DNA of 64,000 bases from Craterostigma plantagineum (Eukaryota > Streptophyta > Magnoliopsida > Lamiales > Linderniaceae). The translations under genes were made by a program, and so were the position numbers. Below the pieces are notes generated by a model, which worked only from the letters and a program-made list of their open reading frames with translations, ran no database searches and had not been told where the DNA came from. Positions 23,324 through 34,000 of the stretch are shown here, piece after piece. The first letter of the stretch is position 1. Every line of letters starts with the position of its first letter. The stretch spans positions 62,001 to 126,000 of the forward strand of contig JAPQWV010000418.1 in NCBI GenBank assembly GCA_027422505.1, given 5' to 3'.

Positions 23324-24388
23324 TTAACGAACATGTAGAAGTAACTGCTCTAGAAATTGGAGTATTTGATCTATCTGTACGAACGGATTTACTGTTATGG
23401 TGCTCAAAGGCTCTTTCTCTTTCTTAACCTGCTTAAAGATTAACTTTTCTTGTGAGGAAGCTTTGAGATTAGATATTTCCAATAAAAGCGCATTCTTTTC
23501 CGCTTCAAAATTCTTTCTTTCCGTTTCTAATATAGCATTTAAATCCTCTAATTTTTTAAGAATATGAGATATATCGACGGAAGAAGAATTTTCAGAATGA
23601 TGAGATTTTGTTTCCTCGGGCTTAGAAGTCGCAAGAAGATCTTCTAATTGTTTAATCTTAGAGTATAGCTTCGTATTTTGAGCAGTGCTCTTCTCGACAT
23701 GACAGGCGTCTATGCTATTGGTCAGTTCACTAATCTTAGCATTAGAATTGTCTAGTTGAGATTCTAGACTAGTGATCTTATAGATGGCATTTGTTAATCT
23801 ACAGTTGAAGCTAGCTTTCTCATCGAGGTTCCTAGCCAAACAATTGTAGTTATTTTCTAGTCTGTCTTCTAATTCCTTAACTTTTGAGCTATGCGCCTCT
23901 AAATGTGGCGTCTTAGTCTCATTAATTTTCGAGCTCTTAGTTAGTTCATCTATTTTCGCATTAGAGCTTCTAAGTTCTAATTCGAGACTAGCTATTTTCT
24001 CCTCAGACTTAGATAATTTTTTTTCTAACTCTTTTGTACTTTTCTGCTCATTTTTCATGTTAGCATACCTAGTTTGTAAGGATTCTAACATGTTCAACAA
24101 TGTAGAGTTAGAAACAACTACCTCCAGAGAAGACGTGTCAGCCTCTTCATCGCTCGTTTTCTTCGACAAGCTCGCTTCAGAGGTATCCTCAACTCGAGCC
24201 ATGAGAGCTAGATGGTTTGATTTATCTTCGTGATAGGCCATCAAGTCGTAGCTCTCCTTTGGTTTAAGGCTAGAATTCTTTTCTTTGTTCTCCGAATTGG
24301 ATGAGGACTTAGTCTTTGACACCTGTTCTCTTAGTATTTGTGTAATTAATTTTAATTGTTGTTCGAAGTCTTTTAAATCTTGATCCAT
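23324..24388 (-). CDS. Gag-like coiled-coil protein of Sirevirus-like element
   Basis: 354-residue ORF. A short N-terminus is followed by a Ser/Lys-rich stretch (residues ~25-50), the segment AYHEDKSNHLALMAR, an acidic patch, and a long heptad-rich coiled coil (residues ~95-330) with words such as KELEKKLSKSEEKIASLELE. After a frameshift near 23400 another frame continues to about 22800 with basic Asn/Ser-rich sequence ending in QWVPKS. That ending resembles the WVPK-type end of Sirevirus gag before protease. The coiled coil after an acidic patch is typical of the gag C-terminal half in that lineage. The usual N-terminal gag domain and CCHC knuckle are not visible, so this is a partial or derived gag. 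Likely role: particle formation, with enzymes from a related element. Confidence 0.7.
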   Translation of the reverse strand: MDQDLKDFEQQLKLITQILREQVSKTKSSSNSENKEKNSSLKPKESYDLMAYHEDKSNHLALMARVEDTSEASLSKKTSDEEADTSSLEVVVSNSTLLNMLESLQTRYANMKNEQKSTKELEKKLSKSEEKIASLELELRSSNAKIDELTKSSKINETKTPHLEAHSSKVKELEDRLENNYNCLARNLDEKASFNCRLTNAIYKITSLESQLDNSNAKISELTNSIDACHVEKSTAQNTKLYSKIKQLEDLLATSKPEETKSHHSENSSSVDISHILKKLEDLNAILETERKNFEAEKNALLLEISNLKASSQEKLIFKQVKKEKEPLSTITVNPFVQIDQILQFLEQLLLHVR

Positions 24389-26110
24389 TTTATTTTTCTT
24401 TTTAAGTTTTGTTGGTTGGATATTTTGGATCGTAATGTGTTTTATGGATTCGAATTTTTTAATATCGATTAAAATATTTGGCTTTTAAAATTTCAGTTTG
24501 GAAAAGTTTTTGGTTTAATAAGGTTTGATTAAAAATTCTTAGAGTAATACCAAAAGCTTTTTCTATAATGTGTAGGATGTCACTGTTTTCGATCGAAAAT
24601 TTTAGTAAGTTTTTTTTTAATGTCAATATAAAGCACTGTATTCGATCGAAAATAATTTTCGAGTAAAAGTTGTTTTTCGAGAGAAGATGTAGAGCACTGT
24701 TTTCGATTGTAAAATTTTTTTTTTGACGAGGTACTGTTTCTAGAAAATAATTTTGAATTTCAAACAGTTATGTATAGATTTACGATCGTAAAAGTTTTGC
24801 GATTTGATAAAACGTCGTCGTTTGAGATTTTAATATTTTGAACCTTTAAAATCAAATTTGTTCGACCGCAAAAGGTTTTGCGAGCGAGAAACAAGTTTTG
24901 CGACGACAAACTTTGAAAAAACAACTAAACAAAATTTGCGATCGTAAAATCATGTAAATGAGTGAGAATTGAATAAAACAGAAAGTTCTGGGGTTAAATT
25001 GAAACTTTAGGGTTAGATCAGAACTTTCTGGACTTAATTGAAAAGTATTTGGGACCAAAACGTAAAAGCAGGGACTAAAATGATATTTCTGGGACTCGGA
25101 ATGTAAATTGCCCTGAAATTAGTTGCAATTTTCGCTGCAATTTCCCCTGCAAATAGTCTATGAACGAGCGAAACGAGTGAGGAAGATGAAACATGGTTTT
25201 TCGATCAAAAAAAATTTCAGTATGATTTATCGATCGTAAATCTTTCTCGATCAGATTTTACGAGCGTTGTCCGGAGTTTTACGCCTTGACCAGATTTCTC
25301 GATAACAGATTTTGCGTTGAATCAGACCTTGCGTTGAACAAGACGAAGCTCAGGCATATTTTGCGTCGAACATATTTCTCGAGCGGGTTTGCGGTCGAAG
25401 AAGTATTTCGATCGAAAAAAAATTCGACGACAGTGCCGATTGACAGCGAAGTTTCGTTGAATTCTCGATCGTATAATTTTTCAGCTCAGCGAAGAAAATC
25501 TGAAGAACATGACAGACGAACAGAGGTGTAAAAGGGAAACCAAAAGCAAGCGAAAAAACGAAGAATACTCGATCCAAACACGAAATTGTTCAAAATCAGC
25601 TTGGGTTATGGATCGAAATGAGCAGATTAACAGGAATGAACAATCAATTTAACGAAATCAAGGCAAGACCAATCGAATTTTGAAAAATTTCACGAAGAAC
25701 ACTCTGAATGAGATTTCCGATTAATTCTCCAAATTTGCACAAGATATTTTTTCGATCGATCAAATGTTAGCACTGAGCTGTTAGACGCAATCGATCGACT
25801 CGCAACAACAGCAAAATCAAGGCAGAAATTTGAAAAAAAAAAAGTATCAGCCGTGTTCAATAATCTGAGAAAAAAAATTTTCAGTGACCTTCGGTCTTCA
25901 AAATTCTATCAAATTAGTGTTCCGATCAATCAAAATTAAACTCAGACATGTATAACCAATTGATCGAAGCCTAAATTCATCGGATTATATCATATTTTGA
26001 AGAATCATATTGAACTTTTGAAGAACAGTGCCATCGAAAAATAACTGTGAATATCAGTGTCAAAAATTCGATCCAAAATCCTAAATTTTAATCCAAATCC
26101 TAACACGTTT
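24389..26110. repeat. 5' leader of gag-only element with CGATCG array
   Basis: About 1.7 kb between the primer site and gag on minus. Variants of TTTCGATCGAAAATT, GATCGTAAAA and GCGAGCGAGAAA are frequent from about 24590 to 25790. The word type and AT-rich background are the same as in the aORF leaders of copies A, B and D. No credible ORF is seen; open stretches on either strand here look fortuitous. Confidence 0.6.
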
Positions 26111-26123
26111 GGCTCTGATACCA
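26111..26123 (-). other. Primer-binding site, initiator Met-tRNA type
   Basis: Minus-strand TGGTATCAGAGCC two bases from the LTR end. This is the standard plant tRNA-iMet primer match and fixes the element as minus-strand. Confidence 0.93.
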
Positions 26124-26125
26124 AT

Positions 26126-26475
26126 TGTTAGGACCCCTAATATCCAACCTAGATCGAATTACGAAGAATCGGATAGTAAATTGAAGAATTCTAACACTTA
26201 TGATTGAGATTTACCAACGTTGAGGTTTGAGAGAGAAACGACGTTGAAGAACACAAAGGCGCTTGAAATTTTCTCTCTAAAATTTCCAATTCTAATTTTT
26301 CGATCCGAAACAATACTAAGCGCACTCCTATTTTCTTAGGAGTTCACTTATATATACCACCTCGTGGTATATTTACACAAGAAGTCCTACAAAATGAATT
26401 TATCCCAAGACTACTAATTTGCATAGCAAGACTAAGACAACTATATTAATTGAATACAATTAAATAGTTCCAACA
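26126..26475 (-). repeat. 5' LTR of gag-only element (350 bp)
   Basis: Pair of 20079-20430. It contains TATATATACCAC near 26350, read on plus. Terminal TG and CA dinucleotides are intact, followed by TSD CCTTT. Confidence 0.92.
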
Positions 26476-26480
26476 CCTTT

Positions 26481-28314
26481 TATGTGGAATCTCCACTCGT
26501 CGGATCTCATTGGAATAAATTATGCTCCATCTTGAATATTTTTCCCCAACTGGTTGCAAATTTTCGGACAAACTGATGCCTTCCATTTCACAGCCTTCTC
26601 TCTATTTGCAACAAACCTAGCCATCAACAGATTCCTTATAGTTTCAAACATAGGAATGATTGGCTTGTCTCTAGCATCCATGATGAAGCTATTGAAAGAC
26701 TCACACATATTATTAAGAAATATGTCACACTTAGGGAAGTCCCAAAGTGTGACCTTGACCAATGAATTGGATCTTTCTTCGATAGCCAGTTATACACTGC
26801 TTCATCAAGCTCCTTGATTTCTTCCATTCTCCTTCGAAAATCCTCCACTCGAGTAGCTTTTGTAGCTGCCCATAGAGCCATTTTATAGCAGTCCCATCAA
26901 AAGCATCCCTCTTCATGTTGGTGCGCATGTGTCTGACACATAATCTATTCTCAGCTTCGGGAAAGAGCTCTTCAAATGCAGGGATCAATCCTTTTTGTTT
27001 GTCAAACATAAAAGTCCAATTGTGCTGAGGCTCAAACTCTATGTCACTCTCAAGCAACTTCAAAAACCATGTCCATGTATCTTTATTTTCCCGTTCTGCT
27101 AAGGCAAATGAGACTGGAAATATGTCATTGTTGGGATCTAAACCTACTGCTGAAAGTAATTGACCACCCATTTTATTCTTTAAGAAGCATCATCTACCCC
27201 AATTAGAGGCCTACATGCTGATTTAAACCCCTTCTTGCAGGCTAAAAAGCGAATGTACAGCGTCTGAAATCTAGGGCCATCTTCAATATCAGTCACCTTC
27301 AGTATGATAGTAGCATTTGGATCAGCCCTCTTGATTTCTTGACAATAGTCTCTAATCCTGCCAAATTGCTCTACGACCTTCGCATCAATCATTTCCATTG
27401 CTTTCCTCTTGGCTATGTAGGCCTTCATTTTAGAAATGTCCACCTTCAGAGTACTGCAACACCTCTCTCCTAAACTCAGATGTACCCAACTTTGGGTTTC
27501 CAGTTAATTTTTTAATAAATGTCTTACCTAACCAACTAGACTTCAGACTTTTGTTATGGAAGTTCCAATGACAATTATTATGGTCAGAGACATAACTCTT
27601 GATCTGCCAAGTATTTTCCCCACTCACTTTAGACAAATAAACTGACCACTTACAGTCTTCTTTCCTACAAACAGCCCATAAGCTTCTACTATCATTTTTC
27701 TTGAATCTAACCATCATACCCCTCCTAACACAATGACTCTCTATTGCAAACTTTGCGTCTTGTTTAGAAGAAAACACAAGTTTCAGTTTCAAATCGGGAA
27801 TTTTCATGTCGGTTAATCGGTTAAATCTGGGGTATCTACCTCTCTTCTCATCATCAGACTCACTTAAAAACTCGTCCTCACTCTCTACACTATCAGAGTC
27901 ACCATCCTCACACTGCATTAAAGTTAACATATCCTCAGACACAAACTGAAAAACATTTGCAGCTTTCTTACCCTTGCTAGAAGGGCCACAACTTTCGAGA
28001 CTTTGATCAACATGAGCATCAAACAATGTATCATCATCTTCCAAATTAAAATCACTGTCATAAAATTCGTCACACTCATCAACTACATCATCATTTGATG
28101 GGTCATCATCTAGTCTGACACCCTCAGAAACATCTTCAGGGTCATTTGGATACACCCATACACTACCAAGCAAAGGAGAACCTAAGAGTATTGTAAATTG
28201 AATAGAAAAGCTGTGAATCTTCGACACATAAATTCGATTATAGACAAAATACTAATAAGAAAAGAAGACACTTGAAACATATACATTGGCACCTCCAGAT
28301 GATCCATCAGCCAT
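26481..28314 (-). pseudogene. MULE transposase (MURA-like), N-terminal and catalytic part
   Basis: The probable start is at 28314 (MADGSSGG), with an intron before about 28200. An acidic region (NDPEDVSEG onward) follows. Next is the MuDR N-terminal DNA-binding domain (about 27830-27450: FSSKQDAKFAIESH, then CKWSVYLSK). The MULE transposase domain follows with the DDE-type motifs GVD (about 27191), FMFDKQKGL and NNMCESFNSF, and CVRHM. Frameshifts occur near 27440, at 27190 within the GVDG motif (one base missing), and in the 26760-26870 area. The protein resumes after the retrotransposon at 20073 with the SWIM finger. Domain order is that of plant MURA transposases. As it stands it cannot encode an active enzyme. 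Confidence 0.92.
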
Positions 28315-28468
28315 TCTTCTGTTATTTTCCTCGGGTAACAATGTAACCACTTGGCAATTCTCGTGAGCTTTTGGAACAGAGATTTGGGGTGAGTTTGTGT
28401 CAAAATAAATTTTGGGGTTAGGGCAAGAGCGTGGGTCGTCTCTCTATTTGTTTATCTTTTTGTTAATA

Positions 28469-28668
28469 TTTTTACTGTTTAGGGAAGGTGAGGAGGGTCA
28501 CGTGAGCTGCGCGTGCTGTGCTTCCGTTTAAATTGACGACATAAGTAACGTCGGGACTAATTTGCTTTATTTTTTAAAACATCGGGGACTAAATTGATCC
28601 CCGGAAAACATTGGGGACTAAATTGGTCCATGGGTTAAATATCGGGGACCAATTTAGGTTTTATCCCC
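28469..28668 (-). repeat. MULE right terminal inverted repeat
   Basis: Inverse of 17651-17848. It ends GGTTTTATCCCC before the TSD TTTCTCGCTCG. The stretch 28315-28468 between it and the transposase start holds no other feature I can recognise. Confidence 0.9.
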
Positions 28669-29111
28669 TTTCTCGCTCGATACGCGCGAAAAATTTCTCG
28701 ATCGTAAATTTACTCAGGAATCTCATTTCTCGATTGTAAATTTACAGGGAAATTTTTCTCGATCGTAAAATTTCTCGGCTACAGTATCGTACCTTAAGTT
28801 CAAAAACTTAGAAAAATTTTTAAGTCCTTCTCACTGTAGCTTTCAATAGCGAATAAAATCTTTCTCGATCGCAAATTAAATAGAGAATTGCATTTATAAT
28901 TTGCACTAAGGCAATTCAATTGAGAACTTTAATCCTCGCGCGATAAAAAGCACGGAGTGAACAATGCTTAAAACACTTAGAAAAATTTCGACTGAACCTC
29001 TATAAGATTAACATACTTATGTCGAAATAAAATTATCTATTCAAAATTCACTTTGTACGATCTTTGTGCGAATTTCATATTATCAATTCCGCATATCTTC
29101 AAACATGTTGT
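28669..29111 (+). repeat. aORF leader, copy B, middle segment
   Basis: Continues the CGATCG array of 16480-17650 (TTTCTCGATCGTAAATTTAC near 28690 and 28735). It then gives the AT-rich stretch that matches 62100-62530 in copy D. The family X LTR at 29112 interrupts it. Confidence 0.75.
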
Positions 29112-31000
29112 TGTTGGGTTACCCGGTGTCTCCCGGAGACGCCACGTCCCCGGGTACGGTGCAGAACAAAAATTTTTCGGGTTCCCTTATTGCCCTCGTT
29201 GCTCGGATCAGAATAGTAACACAGAGAATTACCAGTTGAAGCGAGTGGCAGCTCCTCGTCCTTTTCTTCAAGACTTCGTCGATGGTGGTGGATGGCACTA
29301 GATCGTCACGCCGACCTCACAGTGTACCACGAAATCAGTTCTCTAAAGATGGCTAGAGAGAATCGAGCCGTCGCGTGAGAGAAGAGTGTTTTTGTTCGGT
29401 GTGTGTTTTGTGCCTTTGTTATGGACGAAATTTTCCCTCCACATTATGAAATAGGGATGCCCTATTTATAGTATGATATATTTGGAAATCCCTAGGATAT
29501 CTCAAAGATATGGTTTTGATTTTGCTCCTTAAGTGGAGAGATTTTGCCATATCTTTCTCTCCCTTATTCAATTCAAAATTCATATAAGGATACTTATCAT
29601 AATTAGACAACTAACTTAAATACTAAGTCAAACTAAGTATATTTAAATATGGCATAAAATTCGAAACTTAATCCAAGATTAATTTCGAAATTTTCACCTT
29701 AAAATAAATAATATTCCAAATATATTATTTCCATATTTATATTTTCGAAATTAATTCCCAAGGCATAATTCGAAAATCAGCTTAGGGTCAAATTCTAATT
29801 TTACCATCAAGCCTTTTAAGCACTTGGCCAAACCCAAGTCTCAAAGTTAGTTTCATACGAAGTCCGACTTCGGTCCATTAAACGGCCCGAGGCCCACTAA
29901 GGCGCGGCCCAACGATCCAAGGCCCGTTAAGGCCCAAAACACTTTCTCTACTTATCAGTACAAGTTGATGATCCTTTTTAAGCCCGACTCTCTAGGTTCA
30001 ACTCAATCGGCAAGGGAGGAATCCATGAGTCCGGCAGTTACCTAGCCAATCCCGCAGTATCGGACCGTAACCCGATTCGAGTGCGAATTTCGACCCAGTC
30101 TTTATTCGAGAACCTTACTATAGATTACAGTACTACGTATAAACCCTTCAGCTGTGTCCCAATCGAGTGAGAGCCATGGTCTATGTCAAACTCACCATAC
30201 TCGATTCAATGATAAAACGGGGACGACGCAAATTACCAAAACTACCCTCCATGTCTAACATGAGTTAGTTCAATACCTTGGCCAAGGATTTCGTAATTTC
30301 CCGTCGCCATCCTCATAGGACACTTATCTCGATTACTTGCAAGACTGTGAATCCGTACTCGGCGGTCTAAGCACGACAATCACAAATCGTCATCAAGACC
30401 GCATCTGGCCCGCTGACCCATGCAACAGCAAATTGGGTCGAGGGGAACCAGTGACAGTTGAGACTTCAAAGTCAACTCCGTCAAAGCCCCTTTCGGTCTA
30501 AGGTTCACGTAGACTACTATAGTGTTGTCGTCGGTCATTGACACTCCTTGAGTAATAAGCCATGTTCGACTGTACGACCCGTGAGTCAGTGTCCATGAAA
30601 CGATTCAGTCCCTTGATTCGACTCGCATCACAAGTCATGACCTACGCTTCCAAGCGGGATATCGGCACTCGATAGGTCATCGACAAATAAGCGGTAATCG
30701 GTTATCCAGCACCCAGCTGGAGTCTAAGGCTTATGGACTTTAAATGCTCGAGGCTAAGAGTCCACTGGTGCCTTCCTCTCTCGTACCCATCGAGAACAGT
30801 GACTCAACTCGACACATTTGGATTTGTTCATTTGTTGCTTTACCGAGTGCTTAGTAAAGTACTCTTACATCCAATAAACGAACAACGCCTTTCAATAAAC
30901 ACATAAAAGATATCTTATTACATAAAAGGTCGAATGATAAATAAGCTAATGCCCTATACAATCTAATCCTCGTATAGCATTCGAGGGCATATTCCTAACA
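29112..31000 (-). mobile_element. Solo LTR, family X (1889 bp), minus orientation
   Basis: On minus it reads TGTTAGGAATATGCCCTCG to GGGTAACCCAACA. The flanks are GTTGT (29107-29111) and GTTGC (31001-31005), a 5 bp TSD with one mismatch. The homologous site in copy D (CAAACATGTTATC near 62526) supports the insertion point. A TATA box (TATAAATAGG, minus) lies at about 29461-29472. Removing the LTR restores the aORF leader of copy B. No coding capacity. Confidence 0.85.
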
Positions 31001-31060
31001 GTTGCGATTTGATACATCATTATGGTTTGATATATATTGAATTTCGACTCAAATTCTTGA

Positions 31061-31093
31061 ACTAATGATTTACATTTCTTATGTGTATTACAG
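31061..31093 (+). promoter_or_regulatory. Candidate 3' splice acceptor before aORF (copy B)
   Basis: CTAATGATTTACATTTCTTA then GTGTATTACAG, immediately followed by ATGG. The branch-point-like CTAAT to AG distance is about 30 nt, as in copies A and D. Confidence 0.55.
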
Positions 31094-34000
31094 ATGGATC
31101 ACTATCCTGCCTACAACCACATAAATGAAAAGAATCTATACCTCAAGGTGCAAGATACCAACTTTCAACTCGACCTGACTTCCTTCAGGTGTCAGGACGA
31201 GATCATCGTGTCCATCTTACAAGGCCATCCTCTTTGGAATGCTCTGACGATGACGGCGTCAGTACTGATGGTCTATCTCCAGCAATTTTGGGGAAGAATT
31301 AAGAGTCTCATAGTAGAGGGCAGCTACCAGTTTACCACGGTGGTTGGGACGAGACACATCAGCTTCAGCAAGGATGATTTTGGTCTCGTTCTTGACCTGC
31401 CATTTAGCCCAAACTACGATCCTATGCCTACTAATTCAGAAATGGTGCGTGACTTCCTCCACATGGGATATCGGCCTCCTCTCACCAAGCTTGCTCAAGT
31501 TCAGAGCAATGGCATCCCTCATCCGTGGAAGACACTTTTCGAGATAATCAATAAGTGTCTGTCACCAAAGCATGCAGGGTTCGACAAAGGCAACGTCAAT
31601 ATTCTGAGGATTTTCCATGGAATCGCCTTCTCGCAGAATTACGATTTCGCTCAACTGCTCTGGAATGATCTAGCCGAGCAGATCAGGCAGAAGGAAAACA
31701 AGCGATGAAAGAATGTTCGCTATGCTCGGTGGTTCAATGTGATCATTGCCAATCTCATGGAGCTCCACGACAATATTCCACATCTGCCTCCAGGAGGGAA
31801 CTATCAACCACCACGACTCAAATTCTTCCACAACCCCAGGCTCACAGATCTGATACAACCATCGATGCCGATCCCGTTTGAGCTTCTTCGTCTTGCCGAC
31901 CCCGCGGGAGACGAATACCAGAGATACTCTCGGGAATATCATCTCACTGAGCAAATGATTCGAGGGCCCCCGATAGATATCCAAGTGAGCCCTCAACAAC
32001 AACAACACTCCAGCCCTGAGGACACGTTGATTGATCTAGTGGCTCTGGAGCTAGAGCAGGAGCTTCCAACTCAGGACGAACAAATACCTGAGGTTGATGC
32101 CACGTTGATCGATGCTGTGGCAGCAGAGTTGGAACAAGAGGCTTTCGCAGAAACACTCCAGGTGGAAGTGCCCGTCCATGTTGGCGTGCTCGAAGAGACC
32201 ATTGAAGAGGTTCTTCAACAAATAGCACATCCCGAGGCAGAAATGGGGCAAACCTCACTTCCACAGGTGAAGGAACAGGCTCGTGAGGACGTTGAACACG
32301 TACCTTCTCCTCACACGGCCACCTCATCAGACACGGAGTCCGATGAGGAGATCAGATTGATAGGACGGACTCCCAGACGACTCAGCAAACAACTTGAGTC
32401 CCTCTTCACCACCGTCACCATATCGGACACCACACCGATCACCTCTTCAAGTGCTGCGGCCACTACTTCGTTCAATCTTGAGCCGCTACACAGCCTACCG
32501 GTGTCTGGTTAGCAGGTTCACATCGAGTCTGCCGTAACACCCATAGAGGAGCATCTCCAAGATTCGCATCAAGAATTGGGTGGAAGTCTCGAACAGTCAC
32601 AACCTCAATTGACTCTGAGCCAACTTGAGGAGCGGGTGTTAGCTCGAGGGTTGTCAATAGGTGACATCAGTCGACCTGGTCCATCTACGAGGGAGGCGTC
32701 CGTCCCATTCGTGACAGAAGACTGACTTCAGGCCGCTCTCTCCGAGGCTTTAAAGTCCTTTGAAGATAAGATCATGGAGAGCGTGCGTACAGCTTTCGAG
32801 ACGTCCCGCCAAGATTGTGGGAAAGCACCCGTCTCGGAGCCGTCTTACTCACAACTCATCCTCACACCCGTACAACCCACTCGTACCACACCCATCCCCA
32901 CACCCATCCTCACCCACAACTTAATCAACCCCGCAACAGTACCTATCAGCGACCTCCACTCTATCTTAGCCGCCCGCCTACTAGAGCTGACCACTCGAAT
33001 GCCGAAAGAAGAAGACCTCTTCTGCCGTCTCGTTGACCGTCCTGACCCGACCGAAACCTGTCGAGGCCAAGGCTCTCGCTCCAAACGCCGACATGATGAT
33101 CCAGATGATCAAGGTCGTCATGAGGGGGAGGAGAGGCCTCAGAGACAAACACGAAGCCAAAGACGAAGCTCGGGCGCGACGCAGACAAGCGCTGGAGATG
33201 CTAAAACCACACAACCCACTACCTAAACAACCACCACCACGCACCGCACCACTCTAACCCAAACCCAAATCGACCCACCATCCTTCACCCTAAGGACGCC
33301 TCCGCCCACACTAATGACCCTCACAAGCCCCTTGCTTCCGGAAGAAGAAGCAAGTGCCACTATGCTCGTGGCCCTAACAGCTACTCAAGCGACTCCCTCA
33401 ATTGCTCCAGACCATAGAGACTCCCTCAATTGCTCCAAATCGGGTGCTTCTGGCCATAGCATCAATCCGCACGAATTCCTAGATAAGTACATCTTCGAAG
33501 AACAGTGGATGACCCACAGCATGCCCGATGAAGCTCAAAGACAACGCATCAGGGACGTTCAAGCAGCTTCAGTTGACTTAGTCTTAATTGAAGACGAAGA
33601 ACTTCGGGAAGGTGATGACCATGAACAAGTTCCCGCATGGCTTTCAGAATTAATTGCGCAACGAGCGGCCTTGCCTACAAGACAAATGCCTGAAACCGTT
33701 CGCATTGATACGCAGCCGGAAAACATAAGGATTGAGATCTCATTCCTGGAAAAAGTTCGTCAAAATATTTGGAGGTCACCGAACAAGATCAAGACGCCGA
33801 ACGAGTTTGAGCTCACAGGCATCTCTCACTGGGAGCAGCAGAAAAGAATGACCTATCTTTGGATGCTGACCCAACGCGGACCAGATGTGAGGCTGGGGAT
33901 TCCTAAGAAGCGGCTGAAGCGTCACTTCAAAGAATTATCCCCGATATGTCAGCTACTCAGCGTCTACTTCACTAAAGGGAATCTTCCAACACCGTACTAC

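Larger units (their letters stand above)
20079..26475 (-). mobile_element. Gag-only Sirevirus-like LTR retrotransposon, TSD CCTTT
   Basis: Two direct LTRs (20079-20430 and 26126-26475) are flanked by CCTTT at 20074-20078 and 26476-26480. On the minus strand the element reads: 5' LTR, primer-binding site (26111-26123), a 1.7 kb leader with CGATCG motifs, a gag-like ORF, ~2.9 kb without recognisable pol, a polypurine tract (20431-20442) and the 3' LTR. No protease, integrase, RT or RNase H is visible, so it is non-autonomous. It sits inside the MULE transposase. Confidence 0.92.
17651..28668 (-). mobile_element. Mutator-like element (MULE), ~11.0 kb with nested insert
   Basis: Long terminal inverted repeats of about 200 bp begin GATAAAACCTAAATTGGTCC at the left and in inverse at the right. 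They are flanked by the 11 bp direct repeat TTTCTCGCTCG at 17640-17650 and 28669-28679. It carries a MURA-type transposase on minus (28314 to 19043, split and frameshifted) and a GRF zinc-finger gene on plus (17935-18521). A 6397 bp retrotransposon lies inside it; without that insert and one TSD copy the MULE is about 4.6 kb. TIR, TSD length and transposase agree on Mutator superfamily. It inserted into the aORF leader of copy B. Confidence 0.93.

Noticed and set aside
32845..33244. Antisense ORFs over the middle of aORF copy B
   Set aside because: Shadows of the Ser/Thr/Pro-rich coding frame; not kept as open frames in copy A.
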